Assembly (NCBI GenBank): GCA_963920705.1
Contig: OY987239.1
Location: forward strand, 9,019,504-9,083,503
Origin: Odiellus spinosus
Taxonomy: Eukaryota > Arthropoda > Arachnida > Opiliones > Phalangiidae
Reading direction: 5' to 3'
Length of the DNA stretch: 64,000 nucleotides
Shown here: positions 1 to 10,909 of the stretch, one piece after another
Numbering within the stretch: position 1 is the stretch's first letter
Layout of the letters: each line of letters opens with the position of its first letter
Position numbers and translations under genes: made by a program
Notes under the pieces: generated by a model
Seen by the model: the letters and a program-made list of their open reading frames with translations, nothing else
Database searches by the model: none
Told to the model about the DNA's origin: nothing

Positions 1-67
1 ATAATATTGTAAATATGTTTTTCCCACCAAAATATGTATTAAAGTAGAAGACCTTATTTCTATGAGC
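1..67. other. Upstream flank of the plus-strand IR gene
   Basis: AT-rich sequence with no recognisable element. It would contain the 5' flank or 5'UTR of the receptor gene whose proposed first coding exon starts at 68. No TATA box was convincing. Confidence 0.3.
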
Positions 68-3000
68 ATGTCGGACGGTCTCGTAAGTGTAGTGACAATT
101 GCAATTTTAATCGTGTTCGCCCGAGATTCTTCGTGTAAGTGATGCAATTTTTTTTTCTACATGTTGCTTATACTTCAATTAATTTCATCCGTAATTGACA
201 CCACTATAGAACCCTTATTTCATTCATTTACGGCGGTAGTAAAGGGTTATTATTTCATAATAGCAGAAGCCGATGAAACCCTCCTTTGAAGTCTGTTACT
301 CACGGGTCTTGTCTACCCCTCTCTGTATGGGTTAGTTTCAAAAAGCGCGATTCGTACGCCTCCTAACGGTAGATATTATCGGAGCGGGAGTTCGTCGAGC
401 GAATATCTCTCGCAGCCTTGGAGTTCGTCAAAAAAACGTCGTCGTTTGTGGAGAGAGAGAATTTCCAATTTTCCGTAGACAGGGGGGATGAAGTAGGACC
501 CCTTCTAACTCGTAAAATTGGGAATTTTACCCATACAGAGAGGAGCGCTATATGGAACATTAGAGTAGTAGACTTCAAAGGAGGGTTTCATCGGCTTCTG
601 ATAATAGGGATCTCAAATTTTCTGGGTAAAGATTGTTTGGTAATGATTTATTTCCCAGTCTATTGAACTCTCTTTGACCTCTTAACCCAGTGTTCCACCT
701 CTCGCGGAAGTGGGTGGGTACGCGGTAGGCCAGACAGTGACGAGTTTCGGATTATAGGCTCTATTGTGGCGACATCTTCCAGTTAAATACCGTTATAATC
801 CACATTTCTTATCAAAACTAGAGATAAATTAAACTTAAAATTGTTAAATTATACCATGAACTACGTCTGACCTTTATGGCTCGTCAAAGTATTTGAGTTC
901 AATCAAGAATCCATTCAGGTTCCATAAGAATATGGGAGGGCCGCGATTCAATAACCATCCTCCCAAACTTTGTAGCAAAAGTTCGTCCGCTTCGAATCGA
1001 TTTTTCAAGTAAATCGCTCCTGACATTATATTATTAACCCGCGCCACTAACGACCTTGACATAATATTTTGGGTAATAAAAATGGAGCCGACCGAAAAAA
1101 GATCTAAGCGTACAAATGTCGCGAAAATTGCGGACGAACTTTTGTTACAAAGTTTGGGAGGATGGTACCAGAGGCTAAAGCTATGCTCCCATATTCTTAT
1201 GGAACCTGAATGGATTCTTGATAATTTCTGAATTACCCGCACACTTTCGTCTTAAGATATTGAACCCTTTGCAGGTTCAAAGGTCAACGAACACGAAACA
1301 TTATTTGGTCAACATATTATCGAGTTCATATGTCAAGTTTTTCAATCCAATAATAATGTTCTTGTTGTTCACTCTAATAACCATGGTTAGTAAAATCTCA
1401 AGTCAAATCTAAGTTCAATAACAGATAATTTACTAAGAGAAGTAGAATGCTAACCAAATTTGATTTGTTTCTTATTGATTAATTAAAGAATTTTCAGCGA
1501 AGGGTTTTGTAATTTTGAAGTCAATTTTTGACGAAGCTTCTAAAAGATTCGTACCATTCACCCATTATGACGACTTAGATAACACGTTAGATTTCAATTC
1601 CTCCAACTTGGCTTTCAAGTTCTTTACTCAGTTTAATGTATTACTTGTTGATTTTAACATTCATTGCGTTATACTGCTCAACGGACAAGACCGTGTCCTT
1701 ATCTTCCTTAAAAAGGTAAAAATATGTCAGTTAGTTGTTAAATATGAACAGAAGCCGATGAAACCCTCCTTTGAAGTCTACTACTCCAATGTTCGATATA
1801 GCGCTCCACTCCGTATGGGTAAAATTCCCAGTTTTACGAGATCGGAGGGGTCCTACTTCATCCCCCCTGTCTACGGAAAATTGGAAATTCTCTCTCTCCA
1901 CAAACGACGACGTTTTTTGGACGAACTCCAAGGCTGCTAGAGATATTCGCTCGACGAACTCCCGCTCCGAAAATATCTACCGTTAGGAGGCGTACAAATG
2001 GCTCCTTTTGAGAATAACCCATACAGAGAGGGGTAGACAAGATCCGGGAGTAATAGATTTCAAAGGAGGGTTTCATCGGCTTCTGATATGAAATATAATT
2101 ACTTAATTACGTACAGGATAAAATTGTCAATTTTGTTCTAAATCCAAACGTAACCAAGTATGTGGAGAAAGGGCAATTAAAAATTATTCATCACGATTTT
2201 CTTACAAAAACTCCCAATTACCAGTTAAAGAATGTCACTATCGCCTCGGTCATTGTGAGTTAATTATTTATACCATACTTATAAGACTTAAATCTAATTA
2301 ATAAAAAGTATACGAATTCCGAGCTCTAATTAAGTCTAATTCGATGATTAATTAGAGTGTATTTTAATCATGCAGACATATCCATTTGTCAATGAAATGA
2401 ACACTGCCATTGACAACGAAATCATGAAAGTTGTGGCCAAGAAATTCAATTTCACGTAAAAATACTTTTTATATTAATACTATTTATAATATCAGAAGTT
2501 CTTAACTTTTTAAGAATACTATTAACGGCAGAGGTATATAATAACCCCCTTCGGGGGGAAGTATGAAAGCCCCTATACTACCAATGCTAAAATCACGAAC
2601 AACAAGAGCCCGCTGCTGACTATCTAGGCCACTAGCTCGCGCTGGACTTCTCAATGTCGCTACTCTAGTAAATGGTCTTTGTATAAACAAGACGGCTCGA
2701 TTTGTGTTTAGAACTTCCTGTCTCAGGAGTCAGGCTGTCTGTTAAAATAGAGTCGAAGGTTGACTTCGGCTCGCGAGTTCCGGAAGTGTGCGTAGGGAAA
2801 ATTTAGTGAAGTTCAAAATGGTGTAACTATTTTTTGGGAGTAAAGCGGTGTGTCGATCCGCCGCGATTTACGCCGGGCACTTGTTGTTCGTCGATTTTGC
2901 CTAACTTTCATACTTCCCCCCGATGGGGGTTATTATATACCTCTGGTAACGGGTAGATCAGGCCCCAAAAAGCTACTTAGTTTATGATATAATGCGTAGC

Positions 3001-6000
3001 CCATCGTATTAATTGGTTATTTTTAAGCAATTACGCTCTTTATCAGTCATTAAGCTTTTTATTTTGGCGATAATTAAATTTGTACAAGGTAAAAGGGGAT
3101 TTTCATTGTTATAGACCTGACTTCGTTCATCCTGATGATAACCAATGGGGTAATTACTACAATGGTGCATGGAGCGGTGTTGTCGGGATGCTTCAAAGAA
3201 AGATAAGATATTCTACTAATTATAATAGTTTTATTTTAAGCACATTAAATTTTTAAGTCAGGGTGGTAAGCTTGATTTATCCGAAACTGCAATTTTCTAT
3301 CGGTAGCGACATCTGTGAACTTTCCACGACAAACGACTACTATATTAATAAATAACTAAATCTGCCGTTCATAAGCGCTCTCTAACGGCAAATAATTTCA
3401 AAAGTAGTAACTAACAACACCACCTGGTTTTCTGTTTATTCTTAATTACCAATAACAGTTTGTACGCTCGTGGTTTTGCTAGTTCCTATTAATTCCACTG
3501 TTTGCCGCAAGATGACGCTTATTTAATGTTTTATCTTTATTTGGGTAATTTGAGATAAAATTTTATGAACAATTATGGCTTTTTAATAATTGACGCCCAT
3601 TAATTAGAGAAAAATCTTGTATCACGTAATTATTATTATATTCCAAATTACCCGTCAAAATTGACAGCCTTTAAAAATAAATAACACGTGACTTATTTAA
3701 TATTAATTATTAAACAATTAAACAATCACTAGTAGAGCTGGTAAATATTTATAATTAATTTCTGTCCCTTTACGGGTTTGAACCAAGTAAAGTATCTTTT
3801 TGAAGGGTGCGAAGCAACCTATTTTTTGTATAATTTAGTTTGAACTTGGTCTCTTCAACTACCAGTAAAGAAATCGGTTAAGTTGGCTTTCCTTGTACTT
3901 CCTCCGCGTTAAATCTCTCTTAGTTATGTTTCTGTTTCGCTGCCACATTAAAAACCTCAGACTTAGCTAATAACAAGATTCAGCCTCTATCCAGTTCAGT
4001 ATTTTGATTTAGATTTGTAAATTACAGGCTGCTCAGTTCGCAGTTGGACAACTAAGTCGAATACCATTACGAGAAGAATTTATAGATTTCACCTATCCTT
4101 ACGCTTGGGACTCTGTCACATTCATAATTAGAACTCCTAGACATTTACCCAAAGCGGTGATTCTCATCAAACCATTCTCTAGAGAAGTAAACGTGATTTT
4201 CTTTTCGAAGTGTATTCTCTCCATACCCAGAGGCTGGCTGGCTGGCTGGCTGGTTGGCTGGCTGTTGATATCTTTTTTGGTTTCCGAATGTTGTAGGTTT
4301 GGTTGGGAACGTTATTCTCATTCTTAATTGTGTCGATAATTCTTAAACTAATCTTGATCTTTGAGGAGAAGGAGGTGCACTACAGCTCAATCGTTTTATT
4401 TTTGTTCGGATCATTGTTTCTTCAAGGTATTTAATATTTTGTCTGGAGTTTTGGGGCAAGCGCAAGTTAGGCTTAATAATATTCTATCTCAAATTAAAAT
4501 AAACCATAGAAACCATGTTTCTCTATCTATCTCGAAGTAAATAAACCATAGAAATAATGTTCCTCTATCTCAAAATAAATCATAGAAATAATATTTCTTT
4601 GTCTCAAAGTAAATAAATCATTGAAAAATATTCTATCTCAATATAATTTATATCTTAGAGAAAATATTCCTCTATCTCAATATAATTTATATCTTAGAGA
4701 AAATATTCCTCTATCTCAATATAAATATATCTTAGAGAAAATATTCCTCTAACTCAATATAAATATATCTTAGAGAAAATATTCCTCTATCTCAATATAA
4801 ATATATCTTTGAGAAAATATTCCTCTATCTCAATATAAATTTATTTTAGAGAAAATATTCCTCTATCTCAATATAAATATATGTCAGAGAAAATATTCCT
4901 CTAACTCAATATAAATATATCTTAGAGAAAATATTCGTCTAACTCAATATAAATATATCTTAGAGAAAATATTCCTCTATCTCAATATAAATATATCTTA
5001 GAGAAAATATTCCTCTATCTCAATATAAATATATCTTAGAGAAAATATTCCTCTATCTCAATATAAATATATGTCAGAGAAAATATTCCTCTAACTCAAT
5101 ATAAATATATGTCAGAGAAAATATTCCTCTAACTCAATATAAATATATCTTAGAGAAAATATTCGTCTAACTCAATATAAATATATCTTAGAGAAAATAT
5201 TCCTCTATCTCAATATAAATATATCTTAGAGAAAATATTCCTCTATCTCAATATAAATAAATCATAGAAATAATATTCCTCTATCTCAATATAAATAAAT
5301 CATAGAAATAATATTCCTCTATCTCAATATAAATAAATCATAGAAATAATATTCCTCTATCTCAATATAAATAAATCATAGAAATAATATTTCTCTATAA
5401 ATAAATATTATAGATCTGTTTACGAAAGGTCAGGTGTTTCTGCTAAACTAAACATCTACTTGAGTAACTTGACGGTTCACATAAAAATTGTAATTTAATT
5501 ATATGATAGGGAGCTCATTTCACAATGACTCTTCACTGAAAATACGTTGCGTCATTGCTTGCTGGTGGATCTTGTGCATCGTATTGGTTGTGTTGTATTC
5601 GAGCTGTTTGATATCCATGTTTAACGTTGATATTTACGAGAAAGGAATCGAAACCAGAAAAGATTTGGAAAGGGCCATAAGAAAAGGAGAATACGTCGGG
5701 GGCACTGTCAATGGATCTACTTTTCTTATGAATATCAATGTTAGTACGCTCTAAATTTTTTGTAAACATTTTCATCATATAACTCAAATAGATGATTATA
5801 TAAATAGCTCAGTTCGGCTTGATCAACTTGTTAGTTTAGCGGCCGCGTCACTGTAGACGTCACTCATCCCCTAGAGTTCCGGATGTATAAAGAGCGCAGG
5901 CGCGGAGAAAACAGGCGTTAAGCTTGAGAGTAAAACTAGAGATCTTTAGAATTTTGTCATTCTGACTGTGAGCGCCGTGTTTCTGTACAAGAAACGTCAC

Positions 6001-8655
6001 AAGTGACGTCGACGCTCAACTTACGAAAAAGGACTCCTCGCTTTTATATATTTATCTATTGGAAACCATTTCTCAGCTCTAAATTCATTCTAATAAAATT
6101 TTTTGCACTTAAATTCATATTTAAACCATTTTTCTGCACTTTAATATTTTTCTGCACCTAAATTCATGATTAAACGTTTTCTGCCCTTGAATTCATATTT
6201 AAAACATTTTCTGTACTTTAATTCATATTTAAAACATTTTTCTGCACTTAAAATTAATGATTAAACGTTTTCTGCCCTTGAATTCGTATTTAAAACATTT
6301 TTCTGCCCTGGAATTCATATTTAAAACCTTTTTCTGCACTTTCATTCGTATTTAAAACAGTTTTCTGCACTTTAAATCGTATTAAACATTTTTCTGGCCT
6401 GGAATTCATATTTAAACATTTTTCTGCACTTTAATTCATATTTAAAACATTTTCTGCCCTTTAATTCATATTTAAAACATTTTTCTGCACTTAAAATTAA
6501 TGATTAAACTTTTTCTGCACTTAAAATTAATGATTAAACTTTTTCTGCCCTTTAATTCGTATTTAAAACATTTTTCTGCCCTGGAATTCATATTTAAAAC
6601 CTTTTTCTGCACTTTCATTCGTATTTAAAACAGTTTTCTGCACTTTAAATCATATTAAAACATTTTTCTGGCCTGGAATTAATATTTAAACATATTTCTG
6701 CATTATTATTCATATTTAAAACATTTTTCTGCCCTTGAATTCATATTTAAAACATTTTTCTGCCCTTGAATTAATATTTAAAACAATTTTCTGCACTTTT
6801 AATTCATATTTAAAACATTTTTCTGCACTTAAATTCGTATTTAAAACATTTCCATGGTTACGCTTGAATTGCTTTGAAATTTAAATAATTTTGATAATTT
6901 TTAACGATTTTGATGGGTAAATATTGATATTTCAAACGAACATATATTTGAAGATTTGTTTCAAATGACCTGGTCTAACTTAATTAACAAGAATTAGACA
7001 TTTAGAAAGCTCAGGTTTTTTGTAATCTTTAATTAAATTTCATTTGGTTAATATGTCTAATTTAGAATTCTTACGATGGGACATTCGGTGAAATTAGAAA
7101 GGCTATCTTGAAAGACAAATCTCTTATCACTTCTAATCTGAGAATTGGGGTCACAAAATCATTGCGTGAAAATTACGCTTTCATCTTCAGCGCAATCGCT
7201 CTGAAATCGTACGCCCAAGCCATGACCTCTACGGGCTCAAAAATGTTTATGCTATCTGACGACCGTTATTACACCACTTGCTACGGAATAGGCACAACAA
7301 AAGGATACCCGTATAAACTCGCCATGGATAAAATGTAAGATGGTTCCAGAAAAGTCTGGGAAAAGTCTAGAACATTCTGGGAAAAGTCTAGAACATTCTG
7401 GGAAAAGTCTAGAACATTCTGGGAAAAGTCTAGAATATTCTGGCAAAAGTCTAGATCATTCTGGGAAAAGTCTAGAATATTCTGGGAAAAGGCTAGAACA
7501 TTCTGGGAAAAGGCTAGAACATTCTGGGAAAAGTCTAGAACATTCTGGGAAAAGTCTAGATCATTCTGGGAAAAGTCTAGAATATTCTGGGAAAAGGCTA
7601 GTACATTCTGGGAAAAGGCTAGAACATTCTGGGAAAAGGCTAGAACATTCTGGGAAAAGGCTAGAACATTCTGGGAAAAGTCTAGAACATTCTGGGAAAA
7701 GTCTAGAACATTCTGGGAAAAGTCTAGAACATTCTGGGAAACGTCTACTAGAGCATTCTGGGAAACGTCTACTAGAGCATTCTGGGAAACGTCTACTAGA
7801 ACATTCTGAGAAAAGTTTAGAATATTCTGGGAAAAGTTTAGAATATTCTGGGAAAAGTCTAGAATATTCTGGGAAAAGTCTAGACTATTCTGGGAAAAGT
7901 CTAGAATATTCTGGGAAAAGTCTAGAATATTCTGGGAAAAGTCTAGAATATTCTGGGAAAAGTCTAGAATATTCTGGGAAAAGTTTAGAATATTCTGGGA
8001 AAAGTCTAGAATATTCTGGGGAAAACGTCTAGAATATTCTGGGAAAAGTCTAGAACAGTCTGGAGAAAGTCTTAACAGTCTGGGGAAAGTCTAGAACATT
8101 CTGGAAAGTTCTGGAAAATTATGTCTGGAAAATTCTGAAATTTTAAATATCTCATGATTTTTCATGGGTTCTTGCTAGTTGTATTTAAAGATAAATTACG
8201 AAATGATAAATGGGTACAATTGCCAGGAAAAAACGCAAAATTTAAAGATAATTTATTTATAACCAGAGCCCTATCTGGGATAGTCTGTTGGTGAGAACTC
8301 TTAGATGTTCTTTATGCATTCTAGAGTTCGCTCCTTGGTGGAATCGGGGCTAATTAGGTACTGGAAGAGACGCGTAATATCCATGGGCCTTCCTGAAGGA
8401 CATGGCAATGTGAACTTGAGCAGTGTTGCTGATCGAGTAGCCCGACGTCGGAATTTGATTGTTCAAAAAGAACCAACTTTTTCCTTCAGTTTGAAAGACG
8501 TTAAAATTGCTTTTGATATTCTATGGATTGGATTCGTGACCGCTATCGCCGCTTGTTTTGTGGAATTAATGTTTTTAAATTGTTTCAAAGTTAAAACAAA
8601 GCCACAAGAAGAAACGGAACAAACAGAAGAATTGAAAAAGTCACTTGAACAATAA
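68..8655 (+). CDS. Ionotropic receptor (IR), ten-exon gene model
   Basis: Variant ionotropic glutamate receptor, expected to be a chemosensory cation-channel subunit in the plasma membrane. Exons: 68-134, 1498-1715, 2117-2254, 2376-2455, 3115-3202, 4028-4186, 4297-4426, 5510-5739, 7066-7334, 8325-8655. All junction phases fit and the sum is 1710 nt (569 aa). A signal peptide lies at about residues 1-20. S1 lies at about 130-250, with the ligand-type motif LREEFIDFTYPY. M1 and the pore are at about 251-293, ending in GSLFLQG. M3 is at about 305-330. S2 starts near 350 with GTVNGST. The C-terminal part has SLVESGLIRYW and a last membrane helix at 521-544. S1 keeps the Arg used by iGluRs for the ligand carboxylate. 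Oddity: intron 5 starts with AT (3203-3204) where GT is expected. Alternative first exon: 1356-1389, same phase, weaker donor. The family call is firm; the first exon is less so. Confidence 0.85.
264..600 (-). mobile_element. F1 MITE, copy 1 (orientation B)
   Basis: 337-bp non-coding element with terminal inverted repeats of about 38 bp beginning CAGAAGCCGATGAAACCCTC. It is flanked by a perfect 7-bp target duplication ATAATAG (257-263 and 601-607). It lies in intron 1 of the plus-strand IR gene. The small open frames inside it are not genes. Confidence 0.93.
608..903. other. Intron 1 sequence without recognised features
   Basis: Between the F1 and F2 MITEs of the IR gene's first intron. I see no exon, repeat or RNA gene here. 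Confidence 0.4.
904..1220 (+). mobile_element. F2 MITE, copy 1
   Basis: 317-bp element with long terminal inverted repeats beginning CAAGAATCCATTCAGGTTCC and ending in the reverse complement. A second internal inverted pair (CCATCCTCCCAAACTTTGTA and its complement) makes it a nested foldback. No clear target duplication remains here. The same family is at 15423 and 20892. Confidence 0.88.
1749..2085 (+). mobile_element. F1 MITE, copy 2 (orientation A)
   Basis: 337 bp, with perfect 7-bp duplication ATATGAA (1742-1748 and 2086-2092). It fills almost all of intron 2 of the IR gene (1716-2116), starting 33 bp after the donor and ending 31 bp before the acceptor. Without it the intron would be about 57 bp. 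Confidence 0.94.
2297..2325 (+). mobile_element. Solo terminus of the TA-flanked foldback family
   Basis: The stretch ending in ACGAATTCCGAGCTC matches the right end of the 550-bp foldback at 16485-17034 and is followed by TA. Only the end is left, inside intron 3 of the IR gene. Confidence 0.5.
2529..2945. mobile_element. F3 MITE
   Basis: 417-bp element with inverted ends of about 39 bp starting CAGAGGTATATAATAACCCC. The flanks TTAACGG and GTAACGG agree in 6 of 7 positions, consistent with a 7-bp target duplication. It sits in intron 4 of the plus-strand IR gene. No coding capacity seen. Confidence 0.85.
3203..4027 (+). other. Intron 5 of the IR gene, with non-canonical donor
   Basis: 825 bp of AT-rich sequence without recognised repeats. 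The intron starts ATAAGA instead of the expected GTAAGA, and its acceptor (AAATTACAG, ending 4027) is normal. The AT start is not the ATATCC of U12 introns, so a G-to-A change is the simplest reading. Confidence 0.6.
4232..4260 (+). repeat. GGCT tetranucleotide microsatellite
   Basis: Seven tandem GGCT units with one GGTT variant, located in the 110-bp intron 6 of the IR gene, 36 bp upstream of the acceptor. Confidence 0.9.
4480..5405 (+). repeat. 38-bp minisatellite in IR intron 7
   Basis: About 22 imperfect copies of a 38-bp unit containing AGAGAAAATATTCCTCTATC. The edges are less regular and the centre (4700-5270) is well kept. The last copies carry an AATAAATCATAGAAATAATA variant. It occupies most of the intron between the pore exon and the M2/M3 exon. 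Confidence 0.92.
5740..6060 (+). other. Proximal part of IR intron 8
   Basis: Non-coding. A locally GC-richer stretch (5840-6015) contains NotI-like and repeated GACGTC/GTGACG motifs and a TATAAAG at about 5887. It may be a promoter-bearing repeat fragment, but no element boundaries were found. Confidence 0.3.
6062..6858 (+). repeat. Approximately 31-bp minisatellite in IR intron 8
   Basis: About 25 degenerate copies of a unit built on TTTAAAACATTTTTCTGCAC followed by TTTAATTCATA. It is unrelated in sequence to the repeats of introns 7 and 9 of the same gene. Confidence 0.9.
7345..8115 (+). repeat. 21-bp minisatellite in IR intron 9
   Basis: About 36 copies of TCTGGGAAAAGTCTAGAACA plus T, starting only about 10 bp after the donor at 7335. 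Because 21 is a multiple of three and the unit has no stop in one frame, it creates a 230-codon open frame (7340-8032) that is not a gene. Three copies near 7740-7800 carry a 3-bp CTA insertion. Confidence 0.94.
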
Positions 8656-8673
8656 CCACTCTATATCCTAAAT

Positions 8674-9009
8674 CAGAAGCCGATGAACCCTCCTTTGAAG
8701 TCTATTACTCCCGGGTCTTGTCTATCCCTCTCTGTATGGGTTAGTTTCAAAAAGCGCGATTCGTACGCCTCCTAACGGTAGATATTTTCGGAGCGCGAGT
8801 TCGTCGAGCGAATAACTCTAGCAACCTTGGAGTTCGTCAAAAAAACGTCGTCGTTTATGGAGAGAGAGAATTTCCAATTTTCCGTAGACAGGGGGCATGA
8901 AGTAGGACCCCTCCGATCTCGTAAAATCGTGAATTTTACCCATAGAGATAGGAGCGCTATATGGAACATTAGAGTAGTAGACTTCAAAGGAGGGTTTCAT
9001 CGGCTTCTG
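8674..9009 (-). mobile_element. F1 MITE, copy 3 (orientation B)
   Basis: 336 bp, with flanks CCTAAAT and CCTAAAA (6 of 7 matching). It lies 18 bp after the stop codon of the plus-strand IR gene, so it is probably in that gene's 3'UTR. Confidence 0.92.
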
Positions 9010-9106
9010 CCTAAAATAATAGATGTTTGCGTAAACAATGTGTTACTTCTAATTTCCCGCGAATTTTACTCATTTGATGACGTCTGAGCATTGTCTTTGT
9101 TTTTCA

Positions 9107-9112
9107 AATAAA
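9107..9112 (+). terminator. Candidate poly(A) signal of the plus-strand IR gene
   Basis: First AATAAA found downstream of the IR stop codon and past the 3'UTR MITE. Tentative, because AT-rich DNA yields this hexamer by chance. Confidence 0.3.
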
Positions 9113-10745
9113 AGGATCGATAAGTGAAGGATTATAACGTAGATACTATTACCGCGTTCCAAAGATATACACGTATCATATAGCATGAAATTTACACTCA
9201 ATGTTGTAGAAATATTAACGGATTAAGTCCAATATGCGTCCTACATTTCATAAAGACTGGCACCCAAGAAAACATACCCTAAATACCCTAGCACATATAC
9301 CCGGTAAAAAAAACGCGGCTTATGTCCCTTTTTCTGGGTCCCGTCTCATGACTCTCCTCCTAGTCCTCCCCCATTTTTTGTAGAGAGATGTTGCGTGTAC
9401 ATTAGTAACGCCATTTTTTGTTCAGTCTAGACTGTGTAGTTGGTTTTTCGGGCGCTGATAACGAAGGTCGAATAATAATTTCGCGTAAAAAAGGAGTAAT
9501 ACAATGAAAATGCTTTCGCGCTCTCAGTGCTGAGTAAAATGTTAAGCCTAACCGAACGGAAGATTAGACAATATATCTAGGATATAAAAGAGAATAATGT
9601 CGCGGTAAGATTTCTTTACTTTGGAATAAAATTTTGTGCAACGGAATGACGGAAAGGCCCGCGGAGTTCGGACTCAAGTTGGATAAAGTTAATGGAATAT
9701 TGAAATTTCTAACAAAGACGCGATAAGAAGAATACAAACGGTGTGTTCATATGTATTTGGAACGTCATGTTCATCATCCTACTCACGCATAGAATCTCCA
9801 CCAAAGGTAAATCAATAGTTTATTATTAATCAAAGCCATTTTAAACATGGATTCGTTAAAGTTCAAAGCTGATAATCAACTAGGTCCAATCCTGAACAAA
9901 TTAAGTCGATCTAATCAGGATAGAATTAGCCCATTTTGGGGATGTTAGAAATGAAATTTTGTATTGTTTGTAATTAGGCTTAAAATCGTAAGGTACTTAA
10001 GTTAAACTCGGGGAGATAATACAATAAAATAGTAAAGATTCGCTGTTGTTACCTACTAATCTATAGGCCAACTCGAGTTGTGAACTTGCGACTGTAATCG
10101 ATGGTAATCTTTTGAAGATTTTGGTCCTCCACCATGCGTCTACCGATCTTCATGAAATTTTAGGCACACTAAGTTGTGGCCAAAGATTTGACCATGGTAG
10201 ATTTTGAGCGATAAATATCGATTGGTTCATGAATTAGGGCATTTTGAAAATACCCCACGTTTTCGACCTCTGCGAAAGTTCATTTTCGTACCCCTGAACA
10301 TAAATTTGAATCGTACCTCTGGTATTTGGGATAATTTCATGAAACTTATCATTTGTAGAGTATTTGTAGCGTAGAATTCGAATGTGGCTGTAGGTTTATT
10401 CTACTTTTTGTCGTTAATTTTTAATTAGGAGTCATTTGTGGCGAAAAAAAAAAAAAATTAAAATAAAATTTGGGGGGGTCAGATTTGGGGGTCCATAACC
10501 CCTCGAGGAACAACTCCGATTTTTTTCTTTGCGACATATTTAAATAAGCTTTCTTTTGATATATAAAGTTACCCTGCTTTTTTGTTCCTAACGCACTAAA
10601 TTTTCATTTTTACATTTTTCACGAAAAACTACGATTTGAAAAAAAGTAAACTTTTTTATTCCAAAGAGCAAACCCTCTTGAGAAACAACTTTTTAATTTA
10701 CATATTTAATTAGGTGCTTAAATAATCATTCTTTTGATATATATA

Positions 10746-10751
10746 TTTATT
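10746..10751 (-). terminator. Candidate poly(A) signal of the Cys-loop channel gene
   Basis: AATAAA on the minus strand about 160 bp after the stop codon at 10910-10912. Tentative for the same reason. Confidence 0.3.
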
Positions 10752-10909
10752 TCCCAAGACGATTATAAATTTACATTTTATTGCAAAAGGCTAAAAGTTA
10801 ATTAGTTGTTTAGCTTTCAACTTAAATCTTTGGACTATTTTTCTCATAGTTACTGAAATTGAGGGTCATGGTTTGACCTTTTTCTTATTGCAAAGGTGAC
10901 TTTGATTAT

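Larger units (their letters stand above)
9010..10909. other. Convergent intergenic region
   Basis: Lies between the ends of the plus-strand IR gene and the minus-strand channel gene. Mostly AT-rich and unassigned. A poly-A/poly-G stretch occurs at 10445-10480. A diverged direct duplication (about 10500-10590 against 10674-10750, sharing CTTTTGATATATA) lies in the likely 3'UTR of the minus gene. No coding exon recognised. Confidence 0.4.

Noticed and set aside
264-600. Paired 60-80 codon frames recurring at every F1 MITE
   Set aside because: Non-coding MITE interior. Frames exist on both strands and the copies are disrupted at random.
1356-1389. Alternative first exon of the plus-strand IR gene (MFLLFTLITMV)
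   Set aside because: Phase fits, but the donor (GTAAAA) is weaker than that of 68-134 (GTAAGT) and the signal peptide is shorter. Kept only as a second choice.
3203-4027. U12-type AT-AC intron
   Set aside because: The donor lacks ATATCC and the acceptor is a standard CAG, so a mutated GT donor is simpler.
7340-8032. 230-codon repeat protein frame on the plus strand
   Set aside because: It is the 21-bp minisatellite in an intron of the IR gene; homology places the splice sites on both sides.
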